Below are positions 1 to 10,187 of a DNA stretch of 64,000 bases, piece by piece (within the stretch, counting starts at the first letter, position 1; each line of letters begins with the position of its first letter). The DNA comes from Chryseobacterium sp. StRB126. GTDB taxonomy: Bacteria > Bacteroidota > Bacteroidia > Flavobacteriales > Weeksellaceae. The notes beneath the pieces were generated by a model. That model did no database searches. It saw only the letters and a list, made by a program, of their open reading frames with translations, and was not told the origin of the DNA. The position numbers and the translations under genes were made by a program. Location of the stretch: NCBI RefSeq assembly GCF_000829375.1, contig NZ_AP014624.1:5270001-5334000 (forward strand), written 5' to 3'.

Positions 1-1456
1 GAATATTCGGTTCGATTTCGCGCTTATCTACATACTCTCTATTCTGAATCGTCTGAATTGTAGGAGGATAGGTAGAAGGACGTCCAATTCCCAATTCCTC
101 AAGTTTTCTTATCAAAGCAGCTTCTGTGTATCTTACGCTTGACCTTGTGAACTTTTCAGCAGCCGTAATTGTTTTATAAGTTAAAACTTCTCCGACACTT
201 ACTTTAGGTAATAATTTTTCGCTGTTTTCTTCATCATCGTCTTCTGTTTTTACAATACCATAAGCTTTAAGGAAACCATCAAAAATGATTACTTCTCCCT
301 GTGCTTCAAAATGATGTGGTAATGAAGCATTTCCGATCTCAATTACAGTCTTTTCAATTTTAGCATTCGTCATCTGGGAAGCTAATGTTCTTCTATAGAT
401 TAATTGGTACAGCTTATTCAACTGTGCATCTCCAATGCTCTTCACTGCGAAATCCGTAGGACGGATGGCTTCGTGAGCTTCCTGTGCTGAAGCTGACTTT
501 GTAGTATAATTTCTTGGAGAAGAATATCCTGCTCCGTATTCTGATACAATCTGTTTTTTAGCACCATCGATAGCTTCCTGGGAAAGGTTTACGGAGTCAG
601 TTCTCATATAGGTAATGAATCCTTCTTCGTATAGTCTCTGAGCCAAACGAGTGGTTGTTGTCACATTATATCCTAATCTCGATGAAGCTTCCTGCAACAT
701 TGTAGAAGTGGTAAAAGGTGCAGATGCAGACCGTGTACCAGGTTTTGTTTCAACATTCAGAACTTTAAATTCTGTAGTTTTTGCCTGTTCAAGGAATTTT
801 TCTGCTTCAACTTCTTTTTCGAAGTCTTTTTTAAGTTTGGCAGCAATTTCCTGCTCTGTATTGTTTAAGAAAATTCCGTCAAGTTTGAAACTTGCTTTGG
901 GTACAAATTCACGGATTTCTTTTTCTCTTTCAACAATTAATCTTACGGCTACCGACTGCACTCTTCCTGCAGATAGTCCTGGTTTTACTTTTTTCCATAA
1001 AACCGGAGACATTTCAAAACCTACGATTCTGTCCAGCACTCTTCTTGCCTGCTGAGCATTCACTAAGTTCTGATCGATATCTCTGGGGTTTTCAATGGCT
1101 TTTAGAATGGCATTTTTAGTAATCTCGTGGAAAACAATTCTTTTTCTGTTTTCAGGCTTCAGTTTCAATTCATCTGCTAAGTGCCATGCAATAGCTTCTC
1201 CCTCGCGGTCTTCATCGGAAGCCAGCCAAACCATTTCTGCTTTCTTTACTGCGGCCTTTAATTCTGTCACCAATTTCTTTTTGTCTGCTGAAACTTCGTA
1301 ATCAGGACTAAAGGTGGCAAGATCTATTCCCATTCCTTTTTTAGGGAGATCCCGGATATGTCCGAAACTGGATTTCACTTCAAAATCCTTACCTAAATAT
1401 TTCTGAATAGTTTTTGCCTTAGCCGGGGACTCTACGATTACTAAATTTTTTGACAT
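1..1456 (-). CDS. topA: DNA topoisomerase I, N-terminal part (runs off the left edge)
   Basis: Type IA topoisomerase that relaxes negative supercoils in the nucleoid. The protein begins MSKNLVIVESPAKAKTI, the Toprim start of TopA, followed by the acidic SDEDREGEAIAWH segment. The active-site region FITYMRTDS, with the catalytic tyrosine, lies near position 610. The ATG at 1454-1456 is the only sensible start because the Toprim strand follows at once. The C-terminal zinc-finger part lies outside the window. A TACTTTTG element (1482-1475) fits a Bacteroidota -7 box just upstream. A membrane-protein gene in the same direction ends 54 bp upstream, so topA may have its own promoter. Identity is certain from the motifs. 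Confidence 0.97.
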   Translation of the reverse strand, partial: MSKNLVIVESPAKAKTIQKYLGKDFEVKSSFGHIRDLPKKGMGIDLATFSPDYEVSADKKKLVTELKAAVKKAEMVWLASDEDREGEAIAWHLADELKLKPENRKRIVFHEITKNAILKAIENPRDIDQNLVNAQQARRVLDRIVGFEMSPVLWKKVKPGLSAGRVQSVAVRLIVEREKEIREFVPKASFKLDGIFLNNTEQEIAAKLKKDFEKEVEAEKFLEQAKTTEFKVLNVETKPGTRSASAPFTTSTMLQEASSRLGYNVTTTTRLAQRLYEEGFITYMRTDSVNLSQEAIDGAKKQIVSEYGAGYSSPRNYTTKSASAQEAHEAIRPTDFAVKSIGDAQLNKLYQLIYRRTLASQMTNAKIEKTVIEIGNASLPHHFEAQGEVIIFDGFLKAYGIVKTEDDDEENSEKLLPKVSVGEVLTYKTITAAEKFTRSSVRYTEAALIRKLEELGIGRPSTYPPTIQTIQNREYVDKREIEPNI

Positions 1457-1474
1457 TCTAAAAAAAATTTTTTG

Positions 1475-1482
1475 CAAAAGTA
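1475..1482 (-). promoter_or_regulatory. Putative -7 element for topA
   Basis: On the minus strand this reads TACTTTTG, matching the Bacteroidota -7 consensus TAnnTTTG, and lies 19 bp before the topA ATG. I see no good TTG at the usual upstream distance, so the assignment rests on one element. Confidence 0.4.
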
Positions 1483-1510
1483 AAGCTTTTTTATTATATA
1501 CTTTTTGAAA

Positions 1511-2659
1511 TCACATTTTATTTAATAATTCTATAGGAGCAACAAACAGTCTGTAGAGTATTCCTTCGAAAGTAAAACCTCTGCCGGACATTTCTACTCT
1601 GTATAGCAAGGACAGCAGTATAATGGCCATTATAATATAAAACTTCCTGTTAATGACTATGGGTTCATAGGCATATATTGAATCTCCTTTTCTCAGCATC
1701 ATGGCAAAAAGCACAATCATCAGCATCATATGAATATACATCCACCTTCCCCAATCTATAGCAAGATAAAACAGTGGAAATGAAAAGATAAAGGCTCCGA
1801 TTAATAAAATATATAAAATCTTTCGCCCATTTAGATATTTTAAATAATAGGTGATATGAAATAGGCTTATTCCTAAACTGATAAAGTAAAGCAGATATTC
1901 ATTAAGATGTTCTTTAATATACTGTCTTTCATCAATGTTCCAATAGAAAATACCATAGGTAGGATGCACTCCTCTGCTGTTAAGAATTTCTAATGACATT
2001 CCTTCGTTCACATTTTTCCCCCATACAACAATAGCTGCCGCAGGAATGATAACCGCCAGAAAAAATTTGATGTATCTTTTGATCTCTAGCGTTCCTTTTT
2101 TCATATAGAGTGCAATGGCAAAATAAGGAATATAAAACAGGGTAACTTCGTGTAAAAGTGTACTTATAAAAAGCAATAAACAGAAGATATATTCTTTATA
2201 TTTTGAAAGCTTATCATTATCTAAAAGATATACAAAATAGGTAAACAGAAGCAATACAATAAATTCTTTTTTTCCAACATAGGTAACAGTATTCAAAAGC
2301 CCTACAAAACCAATGGAAGATAGTAAAAGTGAGAGATACAGCAGGTCTGTTACTTTATACCTTATAAGCTTTGTATAACACCAAAAGAACAGTGAAATAA
2401 TTATAAACTGAAAAAAGTAAACAATATAATTAAGATTAAGTCCTGTTATATCCTGCAGAATAAAAAAGAAACTCCCGGATAGTCCTCTTCTTTTGAAGCC
2501 TCCGTCTTCATAGTTAATAAGCCAGTCTGCAAGAATATATCCGTCATCTTTAAGATTAAATGCAAGAGTAAATGCAAGGGTATAAATTGCTGTAACAGCG
2601 ATAAGAAAATAAATAAATATCTTAATATTAAAATGTTGTACAAACTTTTCTATCCGCAT
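1511..2659 (-). CDS. Polytopic membrane protein, DWLINYxDGG family (copy A0)
   Basis: A 382-residue inner-membrane protein with about ten hydrophobic segments and no recognised named function. Three motifs are shared with the genes at 3984-5135 and 16239-17393: DWLINYEDGGFKRRG (from about residue 45, after the first membrane segment), an HE pair in a membrane segment (LLHEV), and IDWGRW near the C-terminus. Conserved charged residues next to membrane segments recall GT-C glycosyltransferases or polysaccharide polymerases such as EpsG, but this is inference. It is the most diverged of the three; for example it has KKEF where the others have RKDG. It lies between topA and an EpsG-like gene, which supports a surface-polysaccharide role. 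Confidence 0.75.
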   Translation of the reverse strand: MRIEKFVQHFNIKIFIYFLIAVTAIYTLAFTLAFNLKDDGYILADWLINYEDGGFKRRGLSGSFFFILQDITGLNLNYIVYFFQFIIISLFFWCYTKLIRYKVTDLLYLSLLLSSIGFVGLLNTVTYVGKKEFIVLLLFTYFVYLLDNDKLSKYKEYIFCLLLFISTLLHEVTLFYIPYFAIALYMKKGTLEIKRYIKFFLAVIIPAAAIVVWGKNVNEGMSLEILNSRGVHPTYGIFYWNIDERQYIKEHLNEYLLYFISLGISLFHITYYLKYLNGRKILYILLIGAFIFSFPLFYLAIDWGRWMYIHMMLMIVLFAMMLRKGDSIYAYEPIVINRKFYIIMAIILLSLLYRVEMSGRGFTFEGILYRLFVAPIELLNKM

Positions 2660-2778
2660 AGTGTATTTTTAAAATCCTCAAGAAGCGAAATAACAAAATA
2701 ACCTTATGATTTAACAATGTCTCTAGGTATTTAGAGGTATTAATAAAATCAGTCTATTATCAATATCTAAAGTCAATC

Positions 2779-3915
2779 TTAATTAGGCAATACAAAATTC
2801 TTATAGGTATCAATAGAGTAATTTGCCTTTTTAGCATTAAAAATTGAAAAAATAATAAAGTTAAAAAATACAATAAAAATAAGCCCTGAAAAAATAAACC
2901 GCCTTTCTATTTTAGAAACCACCGACATCGAATTTGCCATGAGCAACATTACAAACCCCATAAAAACCCCTACTAATCTGGAACTTAAGATAGGATTTTC
3001 CCTTAGTATGAAAAATGCACATATCCCTATTATGGTAACATTTCTGTAATACTCGTAATAAGGGCTTCTCTCTTCTAATTTATCATTAAAATATATAATA
3101 AAACATGTATAAAGAACCATTAAGATTTCAGGGATACCAAAACCTCCATTAATCCTCGCATATTGTTCATCCATATATCCATTAACTCCATCTGAAATTG
3201 CAGTACCTCCTGCTATTGTATTCAAAAAAGCACCAAGCTGTTCATATATTTTAAAGGGAGACAATATCATTGAAACTAAGACTAATCCAAAGATTAAGAA
3301 TTTGTTCAGAGGAATCCTAACCAACCAATACAATGGTAAGGTTGCCCACGCTGAAGTATGAAATCCTGCAGCCAAAAATACACAGATAAAGTACTTTAAG
3401 AGCTTCCTTTCTTTAATAAAGATAAAAGAATAGAACATAATTCCACCAGCCACTGACTGTCTCATCTGTCCCCCTGTAGAAATTAACATTCCTGGGATAA
3501 ATCCTATTAAAAGTAAAAGCGTAGGATAATCCGAGTTTTTAATTAAGAATGTATAGAATAATATCAGCGAGATAATAGCCACTAATAAAGTAACTACATA
3601 AAAAGGAAGCCCTAGGTCGAGCACGACCCTATTCATCAATACGTATATCCATTCTATTCCCAGCTTGGGGGTATTACTGAATGGAATATTACTCAAAAAT
3701 ATTTTCGAATAATCATTAAGATAAGAGTAGTCAAAAATTCCTCTATAAGAGCCATAATCCGGTCCTGCCTCATTTCGAAGTCCAATCAAAATAATTTGAA
3801 AAAAACAAATTGTATATAAGATTCCGGGATTTATATATCCGCCGGAATATTCTTGAAAAGAAAGAAATAATAAAATAATGAAAATTACTAAAAAGTAAAG
3901 AGGTAATATATCCAT
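2779..3915 (-). CDS. EpsG-family polysaccharide polymerase-like membrane protein
   Basis: A 378-residue polytopic membrane protein. It has the EpsG-type layout: LRNEAGPDYGSYRGIF after the first two membrane segments, GGQMRQSVAGGIMFYSF in the middle, and GFHTSAWATLPLYW in a later segment. EpsG and Wzy-like proteins polymerise or transfer repeat units of exopolysaccharide at the inner membrane. The start is the ATG at 3913-3915. It sits between two DWLINYxDGG paralogues in the same direction (gaps of 68 and 119 bp), so the three may be co-transcribed. Family assignment is good; the substrate is unknown. Confidence 0.75.
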   Translation of the reverse strand: MDILPLYFLVIFIILLFLSFQEYSGGYINPGILYTICFFQIILIGLRNEAGPDYGSYRGIFDYSYLNDYSKIFLSNIPFSNTPKLGIEWIYVLMNRVVLDLGLPFYVVTLLVAIISLILFYTFLIKNSDYPTLLLLIGFIPGMLISTGGQMRQSVAGGIMFYSFIFIKERKLLKYFICVFLAAGFHTSAWATLPLYWLVRIPLNKFLIFGLVLVSMILSPFKIYEQLGAFLNTIAGGTAISDGVNGYMDEQYARINGGFGIPEILMVLYTCFIIYFNDKLEERSPYYEYYRNVTIIGICAFFILRENPILSSRLVGVFMGFVMLLMANSMSVVSKIERRFIFSGLIFIVFFNFIIFSIFNAKKANYSIDTYKNFVLPN

Positions 3916-3983
3916 ACTGCTAATGTATCAAAAAATCAAATATTAATAAAATCTCATAGCTAAAGCTTATTCTTTAAATTATT

Positions 3984-5135
3984 CTATGAATATCCACACC
4001 AAATCATCACTCTTCTTAAGGGTGCAGCTATTTCAATTCCAATAAAATAAGAAGGAACTCTGTAAATAAAATTGGATAAAAAAACTAACACTATAAAACT
4101 GATATTTTTTTTTGAAAAAATAGTTTTATAATCAAAAACGAATGTCTTTGCTTCTGCATCTGGCAAAAGAGAGATAATCAATAAACTCCAGAAGATAAAC
4201 AAATTGTAAAGCCATCTTCCAAAATCAATAGCAATCAAAAACAAGGGTATTGTACCCAATAAACAGGCAAAAAAGAAAAACGTCAATCTTCGTATATCTT
4301 CTTTCTTAAATTCTCTTATCAATAAATAGAAAATCACATACACAAACTGCAATGTGAAAGTTATGATATACAGTAAATAACCAGAAAGATGTTCATCATA
4401 ATAATCTAGTTTTAACAACTTATTTTCTTTCCATGCAAAGATATTATCACTTTGAAAATTGATTCCACAAGCTTTAATGATATTTATTGTATACTCTGAC
4501 CCAACATTTTTCATCCCTCCAAAAAAGATAATCAGGGCAGGAATACAAAATGATAAGGAGATAATGACCATCTTAGAAGTCTCAACCTTCTTTGTATGAA
4601 AATAATATAAAGCAATAAAACATGGAAAAAAGAAAACAAAACTTTCATGTATAAACACCGAAACAAAAAATATGAGGTACAAAAAATACCATCGCCACTT
4701 GCTTATGTTACCCTTTGTAAGAGTATAAGTAAAGAAAGATAGCATAAACCATAAGACGCCATCCTTTCTCGCCCCCATGCCAGAGTCGGAAACAAATCCC
4801 CATAAACAAAACGGTGTAAATAAAAATACAAAATCAAGAATATTATACTTTTTCAATTGTATTAGCCGTATCAGATAATAGAAGAAAAGAAAATGGAAGA
4901 GAAACTGAAAGAAAAATACAGTATACTGTACTTTAATCTGAAATTTCTCATATATAAAAAAAACGATTGTTCCCAGTAATCCCCTTCTTTTAAACCCTCC
5001 ATCCTGATAATTAATAAGCCAATCTCCGAAAGGGTAACCATTAGCAATGGTATACGCGAAATAAATCTTAAAAATCAAAAAAAGAGTAATAAAGAATAAA
5101 AAAAATCGCAAAAAGTAGTTTGTAATAGAATTCAT
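3984..5135 (-). CDS. Polytopic membrane protein, DWLINYxDGG family (copy A1)
   Basis: A 383-residue inner-membrane protein of unknown function. It carries DWLINYQDGGFKRRG from residue 38, RKDGVLW, FIHES and IDFGRW, each at the edge of a hydrophobic segment. It is closest to the copy at 16239-17393. The reading frame extends to a GTG at 5186, but I prefer the ATG at 5135. It gives the same length as the paralogues (382 and 384 residues), and a TACCTTTG -7-like element (5175-5168) would place the transcript start after the GTG. It is the intact partner of the giant gene upstream; the second giant gene has only a relic in the same position. Confidence 0.75.
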   Translation of the reverse strand: MNSITNYFLRFFLFFITLFLIFKIYFAYTIANGYPFGDWLINYQDGGFKRRGLLGTIVFFIYEKFQIKVQYTVFFFQFLFHFLFFYYLIRLIQLKKYNILDFVFLFTPFCLWGFVSDSGMGARKDGVLWFMLSFFTYTLTKGNISKWRWYFLYLIFFVSVFIHESFVFFFPCFIALYYFHTKKVETSKMVIISLSFCIPALIIFFGGMKNVGSEYTINIIKACGINFQSDNIFAWKENKLLKLDYYDEHLSGYLLYIITFTLQFVYVIFYLLIREFKKEDIRRLTFFFFACLLGTIPLFLIAIDFGRWLYNLFIFWSLLIISLLPDAEAKTFVFDYKTIFSKKNISFIVLVFLSNFIYRVPSYFIGIEIAAPLRRVMIWCGYS

Positions 5136-5167
5136 TTGTGTTTTAATACTATTAATTTGGAACCTCA

Positions 5168-5175
5168 CAAAGGTA
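5168..5175 (-). promoter_or_regulatory. Putative -7 element for the membrane protein at 3984-5135
   Basis: Reads TACCTTTG on the minus strand, a match to TAnnTTTG, 32 bp before the preferred ATG at 5135. The matching site near the relic at 10.87 kb reads TACTTGTG and so is degraded. No clear -33 TTG was found. Confidence 0.4.
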
Positions 5176-5223
5176 ATTAATTTCACAAAAGGAATTATTA
5201 ATATACCTTAAAGTTTTTACTGA

Positions 5224-5550
5224 ATATCCATAATTATTCCTAAGACTATACTATTGGCAGCATCAAGCCTATCAATCAGCATATGAAGTACTTTCATCTG
5301 TAAAACCCAGCTTTGATTATCGATAGATTCTTTTGCTATTTTATTAATCTTTTCAGAAAGATGAGCTTCTCAAAATTTGGCTTTAAAATATTACGCCCGC
5401 TCATTCCCTCTATCTAAATTTTCAAGTGGAATATTTTTCAACCTCCTATTTTCCCGCATATCTACGATCTCTCTTTCAAGTGCTCCTAATCCTACAGTCC
5501 AAATTAAAGTTATCCACATAAAACCAGAACGAATATTAAGTATTTTGATT
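5224..5550 (-). pseudogene. Possible decayed small gene in a 471-bp gap
   Basis: The gap 5136-5606 has no intact gene. On the minus strand, one frame reads a plausible helical stretch ending GALEREIVDMRENRR...DRGNERA (stop at 5391-5393). Another frame then continues as KINKIAKESIDNQSWVLQMK up to LGIIMDIQ and a stop near 5224. Both look protein-like but are in different frames and separated by stops, as in a frameshifted remnant. I do not recognise the family. The matching gap beside the second giant gene is about 230 bp shorter and lacks most of this sequence. Confidence 0.3.
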
Positions 5551-5552
5551 CT

Positions 5553-5584
5553 ATAAAAAAACCGTCTCAAAAACTGAGACGGTT
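5553..5584 (-). terminator. Rho-independent terminator of giant gene 1
   Basis: A hairpin with arms ACCGTCTCA and TGAGACGGT and a short A-rich loop lies directly after the stop codon at 5607. On the minus strand it is followed by a run of T. The same structure follows giant gene 2. Confidence 0.9.
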
Positions 5585-5606
5585 TCAAATTTCACATTAA
5601 TTCATA

Positions 5607-8600
5607 TTATTCTTTGATAATCTTTACTATGGTTTCAGAATTGTTGATTCTTACCAAATAGGCTCCGGATAATAAAGAAGAAAGATCAGTCTGTTCATTT
5701 TCAAACTTACCTGATTTTACCATCTGGCCAGACATATTATAAATCTGGTAATAATACTCTTTAACCCTTTCATTCCCTTTGATGTATAATATACTTTTCA
5801 CAGGATTAGGGAATAACTCAAGTTTATTTTGGGTTATTTTATCTTCAATTACAGACTTTGCTAAAACATTCGTTGCTCTAGCCGCAGACAATGACGTGAT
5901 CTGCAGTTTAGGAATTGGACCTAACTCATTTCCGTTTTCATCATATTGTACTTTAACACAACGGCAGTTTTGAGCAAAATATGGGTCAGCATTACTACTG
6001 AATGGAGTTAAATAATTTCCGGCATACTGTATCTCCGTTCTTAATGCTCTTCCTGTATAATTAGAACCTAAAGCTCCTAACCAAAAACCTCCATACACGT
6101 AATCAATAGCATTGAAATCCGGAGAAGCAGGACTTGCTTCTATGGTATTTCTACCTCCCCTCACTCCCAAATTGGCAAAGCTTCCTATATTATAAGCAGG
6201 ATTGTCAAAAGAATATCCAACAGCTGCGGAACTTGATGGAGTTCTGTTGATTCTTGTTCCTCCATAATTATTAGGAATGCTGATTCCTCCAGTAGGTTTA
6301 TAAAAAGGAGTTGCTCCTATAATTGTATTGGACACCCCTGTTAAATCAGGAATCCTCCATCCTTCAGGACAAGGATCGAAAGGAGACTTTTTACCGCCTC
6401 TTCCCCATCTTTCCGGAGCCAGGTTAGGTTCATTTGCCAACCAGTCTGCTCCATTGGTATGATTAGTATCCGCTGATTTCGTGGTCATGTTAGGAACCAT
6501 AAAGATCATTGGATTTTTCACGGAATAGGATAACACCTTGCTGATTTTATCCGCTACTTTATCTGTAGCCAATACATTCGCCTGTACAGAATAATCAGGA
6601 TACTTTTTAAGATAGGAATCTGAATAATAAGTTGCAGCAGCAAGTGTTGTATACGTAACACTTCCATTGGCCTGTACCGTTCCTAAATAAACAGGAATAG
6701 AGTTTCTGTTAGCATTCACAAAAACAGGCAGCGGATCTTTTCTACCCCATTGGAAGTGTAAGCCTCCGGTAGAAGTAGTTTTATTAGCTTCTGCAATAGC
6801 CTGGTTAGCCCCAAGATCTCTATCCATTATTTCTGTTTTGATAACTTCACCAGGCTTGATGTAATTGATATAGTTAACAGCGGCCTGGTTAGGTAATTCA
6901 GTAACATAGCTAACTGAGCTGATAGGCGTATTGGTTACCCAAATATGCCAGCTCCAGTAAATAGGATTGGTGATGCTTCCATTATGCAGCGTAACCACAG
7001 CATTTCCTGATTGGTTCGGAGCAATCTTAACATTAATATTGGTGTTAGAAATATCAGCCAACGAAGTGGGAGCAGCATTAGAAAGTGCAATATTACTGAT
7101 TAAGCCAGTAGCAGTAGACCACAGTACATTAACTTTCAGATTATTGAAATTCGATGGATTCAGAATATCAGGATTGTTAAGCAGCTTGCTTTGAGCAGAG
7201 AATGCTTTACTGATTGGGATCTGAATAGTAGATTCTACTGTATTCTTCACAACAGTATACGAGTTAGGATTGTTTAATCCTTCAGCATATTCTACCACAT
7301 TATTAAAGTATTCGGTAGGGAAATTATAATTATTAACTTCATACAAAGGATCTTTAATACATCTGCATCCATTGGCTCCTGAAGTTGCTCCTGAACCTAT
7401 AGGATAATATTGATATCTTCCTGTGATGGAAGGTAAAGAAGGATCAGGGACATCCGGCTGGTCTCTGTCCGGAATCATACGGAAACCTCTGGCTGATACT
7501 ACAGGGGTTGCATCAAACCATTTTGGCATTGTTGCAGTCCATAAATACGTTTCATGCTGATCTGTATACTGTCCTTCATGGTAATTTCTAACAAGAACAC
7601 CTGTCCCTGGGAATAACCCCATATTATTTCCTCCTACATTGCTTAGATCTACTCCCACATTGTTGTAAATTTTGAAACCTTTCATATAAGCAGGAGCACT
7701 GTTATCATTTGGCTTAATGATATGATACTTATTGGCTTCAAAAGCATTGATGGATATATTATTCTTGATACCGAAGGGACTAAAATCTACTCTTAAATCA
7801 TCAATATAACTTCCATTTCCTAAGTTGGAAATCAATACAGAAGGTATTCTCCATCCGTTAGGACATGGATCAAAAGACGATTTATCTCTATACGGATTGG
7901 CACTAGTATCACTATTATAATTTCCGCTTGTGATAAAGCCTTTTGAATTATCAGACCATAAGTTTAATTCGCTTAATCTATTGGCAGGCAACGTTGTTGA
8001 ATTACCAAACCAGTTCACCTGAAGATTGGCATTGTTATTATAAAGCGCCTGTCCCGAATTATCATCCTTATTTACATATATTAAACTTAGCGGATTTTTA
8101 ATAGATAAACGGAGGTTATTGGGAACTGTTGCATTGGATAATGTTACCGTTTTAATTAAATTATCGATCTTCTGTGAACCATTTGCCATATTTCTGGACT
8201 GTCTGTGTCTTATTCTTCCGACAGATCCTGAAGCTTCATAAAAGTCATTTCCTTTGTACACCAATGGAGGAATCGGATCTTTTCTTCCCCATTGGTACAG
8301 CAGACCTCCGTTTTTGTTAAATTCAGTTCCAGTGATCGTATTGCTTAAAGCTCCAAGATTTCTGTCCATCCATCCCCAGTCTGAATCAGGGATTAATTCT
8401 ACAGTTCCGTCAGTCCTTTGTCTTTTCACCCCATCAAAACTCTTATATGTTGAACCGTTTGTAGGGTCGTCAGTAACCCATACGTGCCACGACCAGAAGA
8501 CCTCTCCGTTTACTTTGTAAGCGATTACAGCATTTCCTTCTTTCGTTTTGTTGATCGGAACTTTTATCTTTGCCTCTTCTCCCGAGCCTATAATTTCCAA

Positions 8601-10187
8601 ACTGTAATTTTCTCCAGATTTTATTAATCCATGGATATCTTCCCAATATACATCTGCAGTTACAGCACCGGCCGGGATAGGAGTTCCGCCCATAAGAGGA
8701 TTGGAGTTCCACATTGTATATGCCTTTTTTACAGGAATATAAAGACCATCTACTTCAGCATTGGTTTTCTTATCCTTACCCGTGAAGATATAACTGTTTG
8801 GAGCTTTGGACCAGTCTCCATAGTCAGATACAGCTCCGGAGTTAATCGTAAAGCAGGCAACAGGGCATTCCTCAGTAACCGGGTTGGTAAAAATTCCTAC
8901 ATACTTTATAAACTTATTGATCTCGCTTTCTATATCCATCAAAGGTCTTGATGGACCGTTCCAGCTATTGATTACTTTTCTGTTTCTGATAGCACCTACA
9001 CCATACAATGATGCCTGAGAAGTATTACTTAATGAAAAATTCTCAGAACCGGGACCTCTCTGCTTGCCATTAAGAGGTGGATACCCAAAATCATTGGTCG
9101 TATTGTAGTTGCTTAGCGCAGAAAGAGCAATATATTGTCCGTTGGCTTTATAAACTCTTAATCCTGTAACCTTACTGATCACAATAACAACAGGCTGCTG
9201 ATTGGCAAATACATCGCCTAATTTTTCATTGATATAGTTATAAAGGTTATAATATCTGTTAACAAGAGCATTAGGATTGGTAAAATCCAGATATCCTCTT
9301 CCCCAATCCTCTCCTCCTTCAGACGGTGGTAAAAACCAGTTACTGAAGTTGATAAAGAAACTTTCATTGGAAAATTTTCCCGCAAACATATACACCGGAT
9401 CATGATAAGAGAACTCGAAAGGACTGGTATCGCTATTCTGATAAATATATTTCTGCGAACTTGCTATTGTAGAAAGATTATTCGGGTTTGTAATGTTAAT
9501 TACCGGTGAACTGGTATTGGAATTATCTAATGCGGCATTCCCCTGGAAAGACAAAACAATATCATCCAGTTTTCTTACCAGATGCTGGGAAGTCACCCTG
9601 TCTTTAACCCCTGAAACGGTTCCATTCGGATTATACACTACAGTTCCATTCTTTTTAGGGGTAAACAGAAGGGTGTACTGGTTTTCATCCAGATCACAGT
9701 TCCCGTAAGTGTAATCCGATTGCTTGTAGTGGTTTACTGTTTTATTCCATGTAACTGATGACCAATTTGTCACCGTTTCATTTGAGCTCAATTCAATTTT
9801 AACGGAATGTGCACTCAAAACTGATGACGGCAGCTCGAAATTGGCGGTAAGTTCTTCATCATAGTCATAATTCCCTGCAAAAGTTTTACACCATAAAGAT
9901 ACCCAGTTGTTTTGGGCATCTTTGTACTTGATGGTAACCTTTACATCTCCTGCGGTAGTGGGTTTTTGAAAGTTTCCTTTCATAACTACCAATCCCTTCT
10001 CATTCACATTTTGTGAAATGATGATAAGAGGATCCAGATCATAGACACTTGGAGGTAAAGCAGTCATATGTTTGAATCCAATACTGGTCTCACCGGGTTC
10101 GGGGACAGATGCTGCCCTTGCCCATGTATGAGACGACGCAATACAAAGTACTGCAGCAAAAATCTTTAAGGTCGATTTTTTTTTCAT
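5607..10187 (-). CDS. Giant secreted T9SS protein with two FISUMP-like modules (copy 1)
   Basis: A 1526-residue exported protein. The preferred start is the ATG at 10187, which gives a clean signal peptide (MKKKSTLKIFAAVLCIASS, cut near ARA); an ATG at 10247 would bury it behind 20 extra residues. A long N-terminal region of unknown fold is followed by two related modules. Each has WSWHxWVT (about residues 566 and 1079), a QWGRKDPxP strand (about 633 and 1146), DPCPxGWRIP (about 779 and 1277) and a closing CRC (about 942 and 1408). This pattern matches the FISUMP-type domain first noted in Fibrobacter surface proteins. The last 73 residues (LFPNP to the terminal KIIKE) form a type A T9SS sorting domain, so the protein should reach the cell surface or medium. 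The biochemical role is unknown; surface binding or adhesion is inference. Confidence 0.85.
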   Translation of the reverse strand: MKKKSTLKIFAAVLCIASSHTWARAASVPEPGETSIGFKHMTALPPSVYDLDPLIIISQNVNEKGLVVMKGNFQKPTTAGDVKVTIKYKDAQNNWVSLWCKTFAGNYDYDEELTANFELPSSVLSAHSVKIELSSNETVTNWSSVTWNKTVNHYKQSDYTYGNCDLDENQYTLLFTPKKNGTVVYNPNGTVSGVKDRVTSQHLVRKLDDIVLSFQGNAALDNSNTSSPVINITNPNNLSTIASSQKYIYQNSDTSPFEFSYHDPVYMFAGKFSNESFFINFSNWFLPPSEGGEDWGRGYLDFTNPNALVNRYYNLYNYINEKLGDVFANQQPVVIVISKVTGLRVYKANGQYIALSALSNYNTTNDFGYPPLNGKQRGPGSENFSLSNTSQASLYGVGAIRNRKVINSWNGPSRPLMDIESEINKFIKYVGIFTNPVTEECPVACFTINSGAVSDYGDWSKAPNSYIFTGKDKKTNAEVDGLYIPVKKAYTMWNSNPLMGGTPIPAGAVTADVYWEDIHGLIKSGENYSLEIIGSGEEAKIKVPINKTKEGNAVIAYKVNGEVFWSWHVWVTDDPTNGSTYKSFDGVKRQRTDGTVELIPDSDWGWMDRNLGALSNTITGTEFNKNGGLLYQWGRKDPIPPLVYKGNDFYEASGSVGRIRHRQSRNMANGSQKIDNLIKTVTLSNATVPNNLRLSIKNPLSLIYVNKDDNSGQALYNNNANLQVNWFGNSTTLPANRLSELNLWSDNSKGFITSGNYNSDTSANPYRDKSSFDPCPNGWRIPSVLISNLGNGSYIDDLRVDFSPFGIKNNISINAFEANKYHIIKPNDNSAPAYMKGFKIYNNVGVDLSNVGGNNMGLFPGTGVLVRNYHEGQYTDQHETYLWTATMPKWFDATPVVSARGFRMIPDRDQPDVPDPSLPSITGRYQYYPIGSGATSGANGCRCIKDPLYEVNNYNFPTEYFNNVVEYAEGLNNPNSYTVVKNTVESTIQIPISKAFSAQSKLLNNPDILNPSNFNNLKVNVLWSTATGLISNIALSNAAPTSLADISNTNINVKIAPNQSGNAVVTLHNGSITNPIYWSWHIWVTNTPISSVSYVTELPNQAAVNYINYIKPGEVIKTEIMDRDLGANQAIAEANKTTSTGGLHFQWGRKDPLPVFVNANRNSIPVYLGTVQANGSVTYTTLAAATYYSDSYLKKYPDYSVQANVLATDKVADKISKVLSYSVKNPMIFMVPNMTTKSADTNHTNGADWLANEPNLAPERWGRGGKKSPFDPCPEGWRIPDLTGVSNTIIGATPFYKPTGGISIPNNYGGTRINRTPSSSAAVGYSFDNPAYNIGSFANLGVRGGRNTIEASPASPDFNAIDYVYGGFWLGALGSNYTGRALRTEIQYAGNYLTPFSSNADPYFAQNCRCVKVQYDENGNELGPIPKLQITSLSAARATNVLAKSVIEDKITQNKLELFPNPVKSILYIKGNERVKEYYYQIYNMSGQMVKSGKFENEQTDLSSLLSGAYLVRINNSETIVKIIKE

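Noticed and set aside
5136..5186. GTG-started extension of the membrane protein at 3984-5135
   Set aside because: It makes the protein longer than its paralogues and spans the likely promoter.
5391..5588. Minus-strand reading frame of 65 codons
   Set aside because: It overlaps the terminator of giant gene 1 and starts inside the hairpin; only a decayed-gene interpretation is kept.
8254..8951. Open frames on the plus strand within the giant genes (also at 13728-14425)
   Set aside because: They are antisense to conserved domains and identical in both copies only because the sense strand is conserved.
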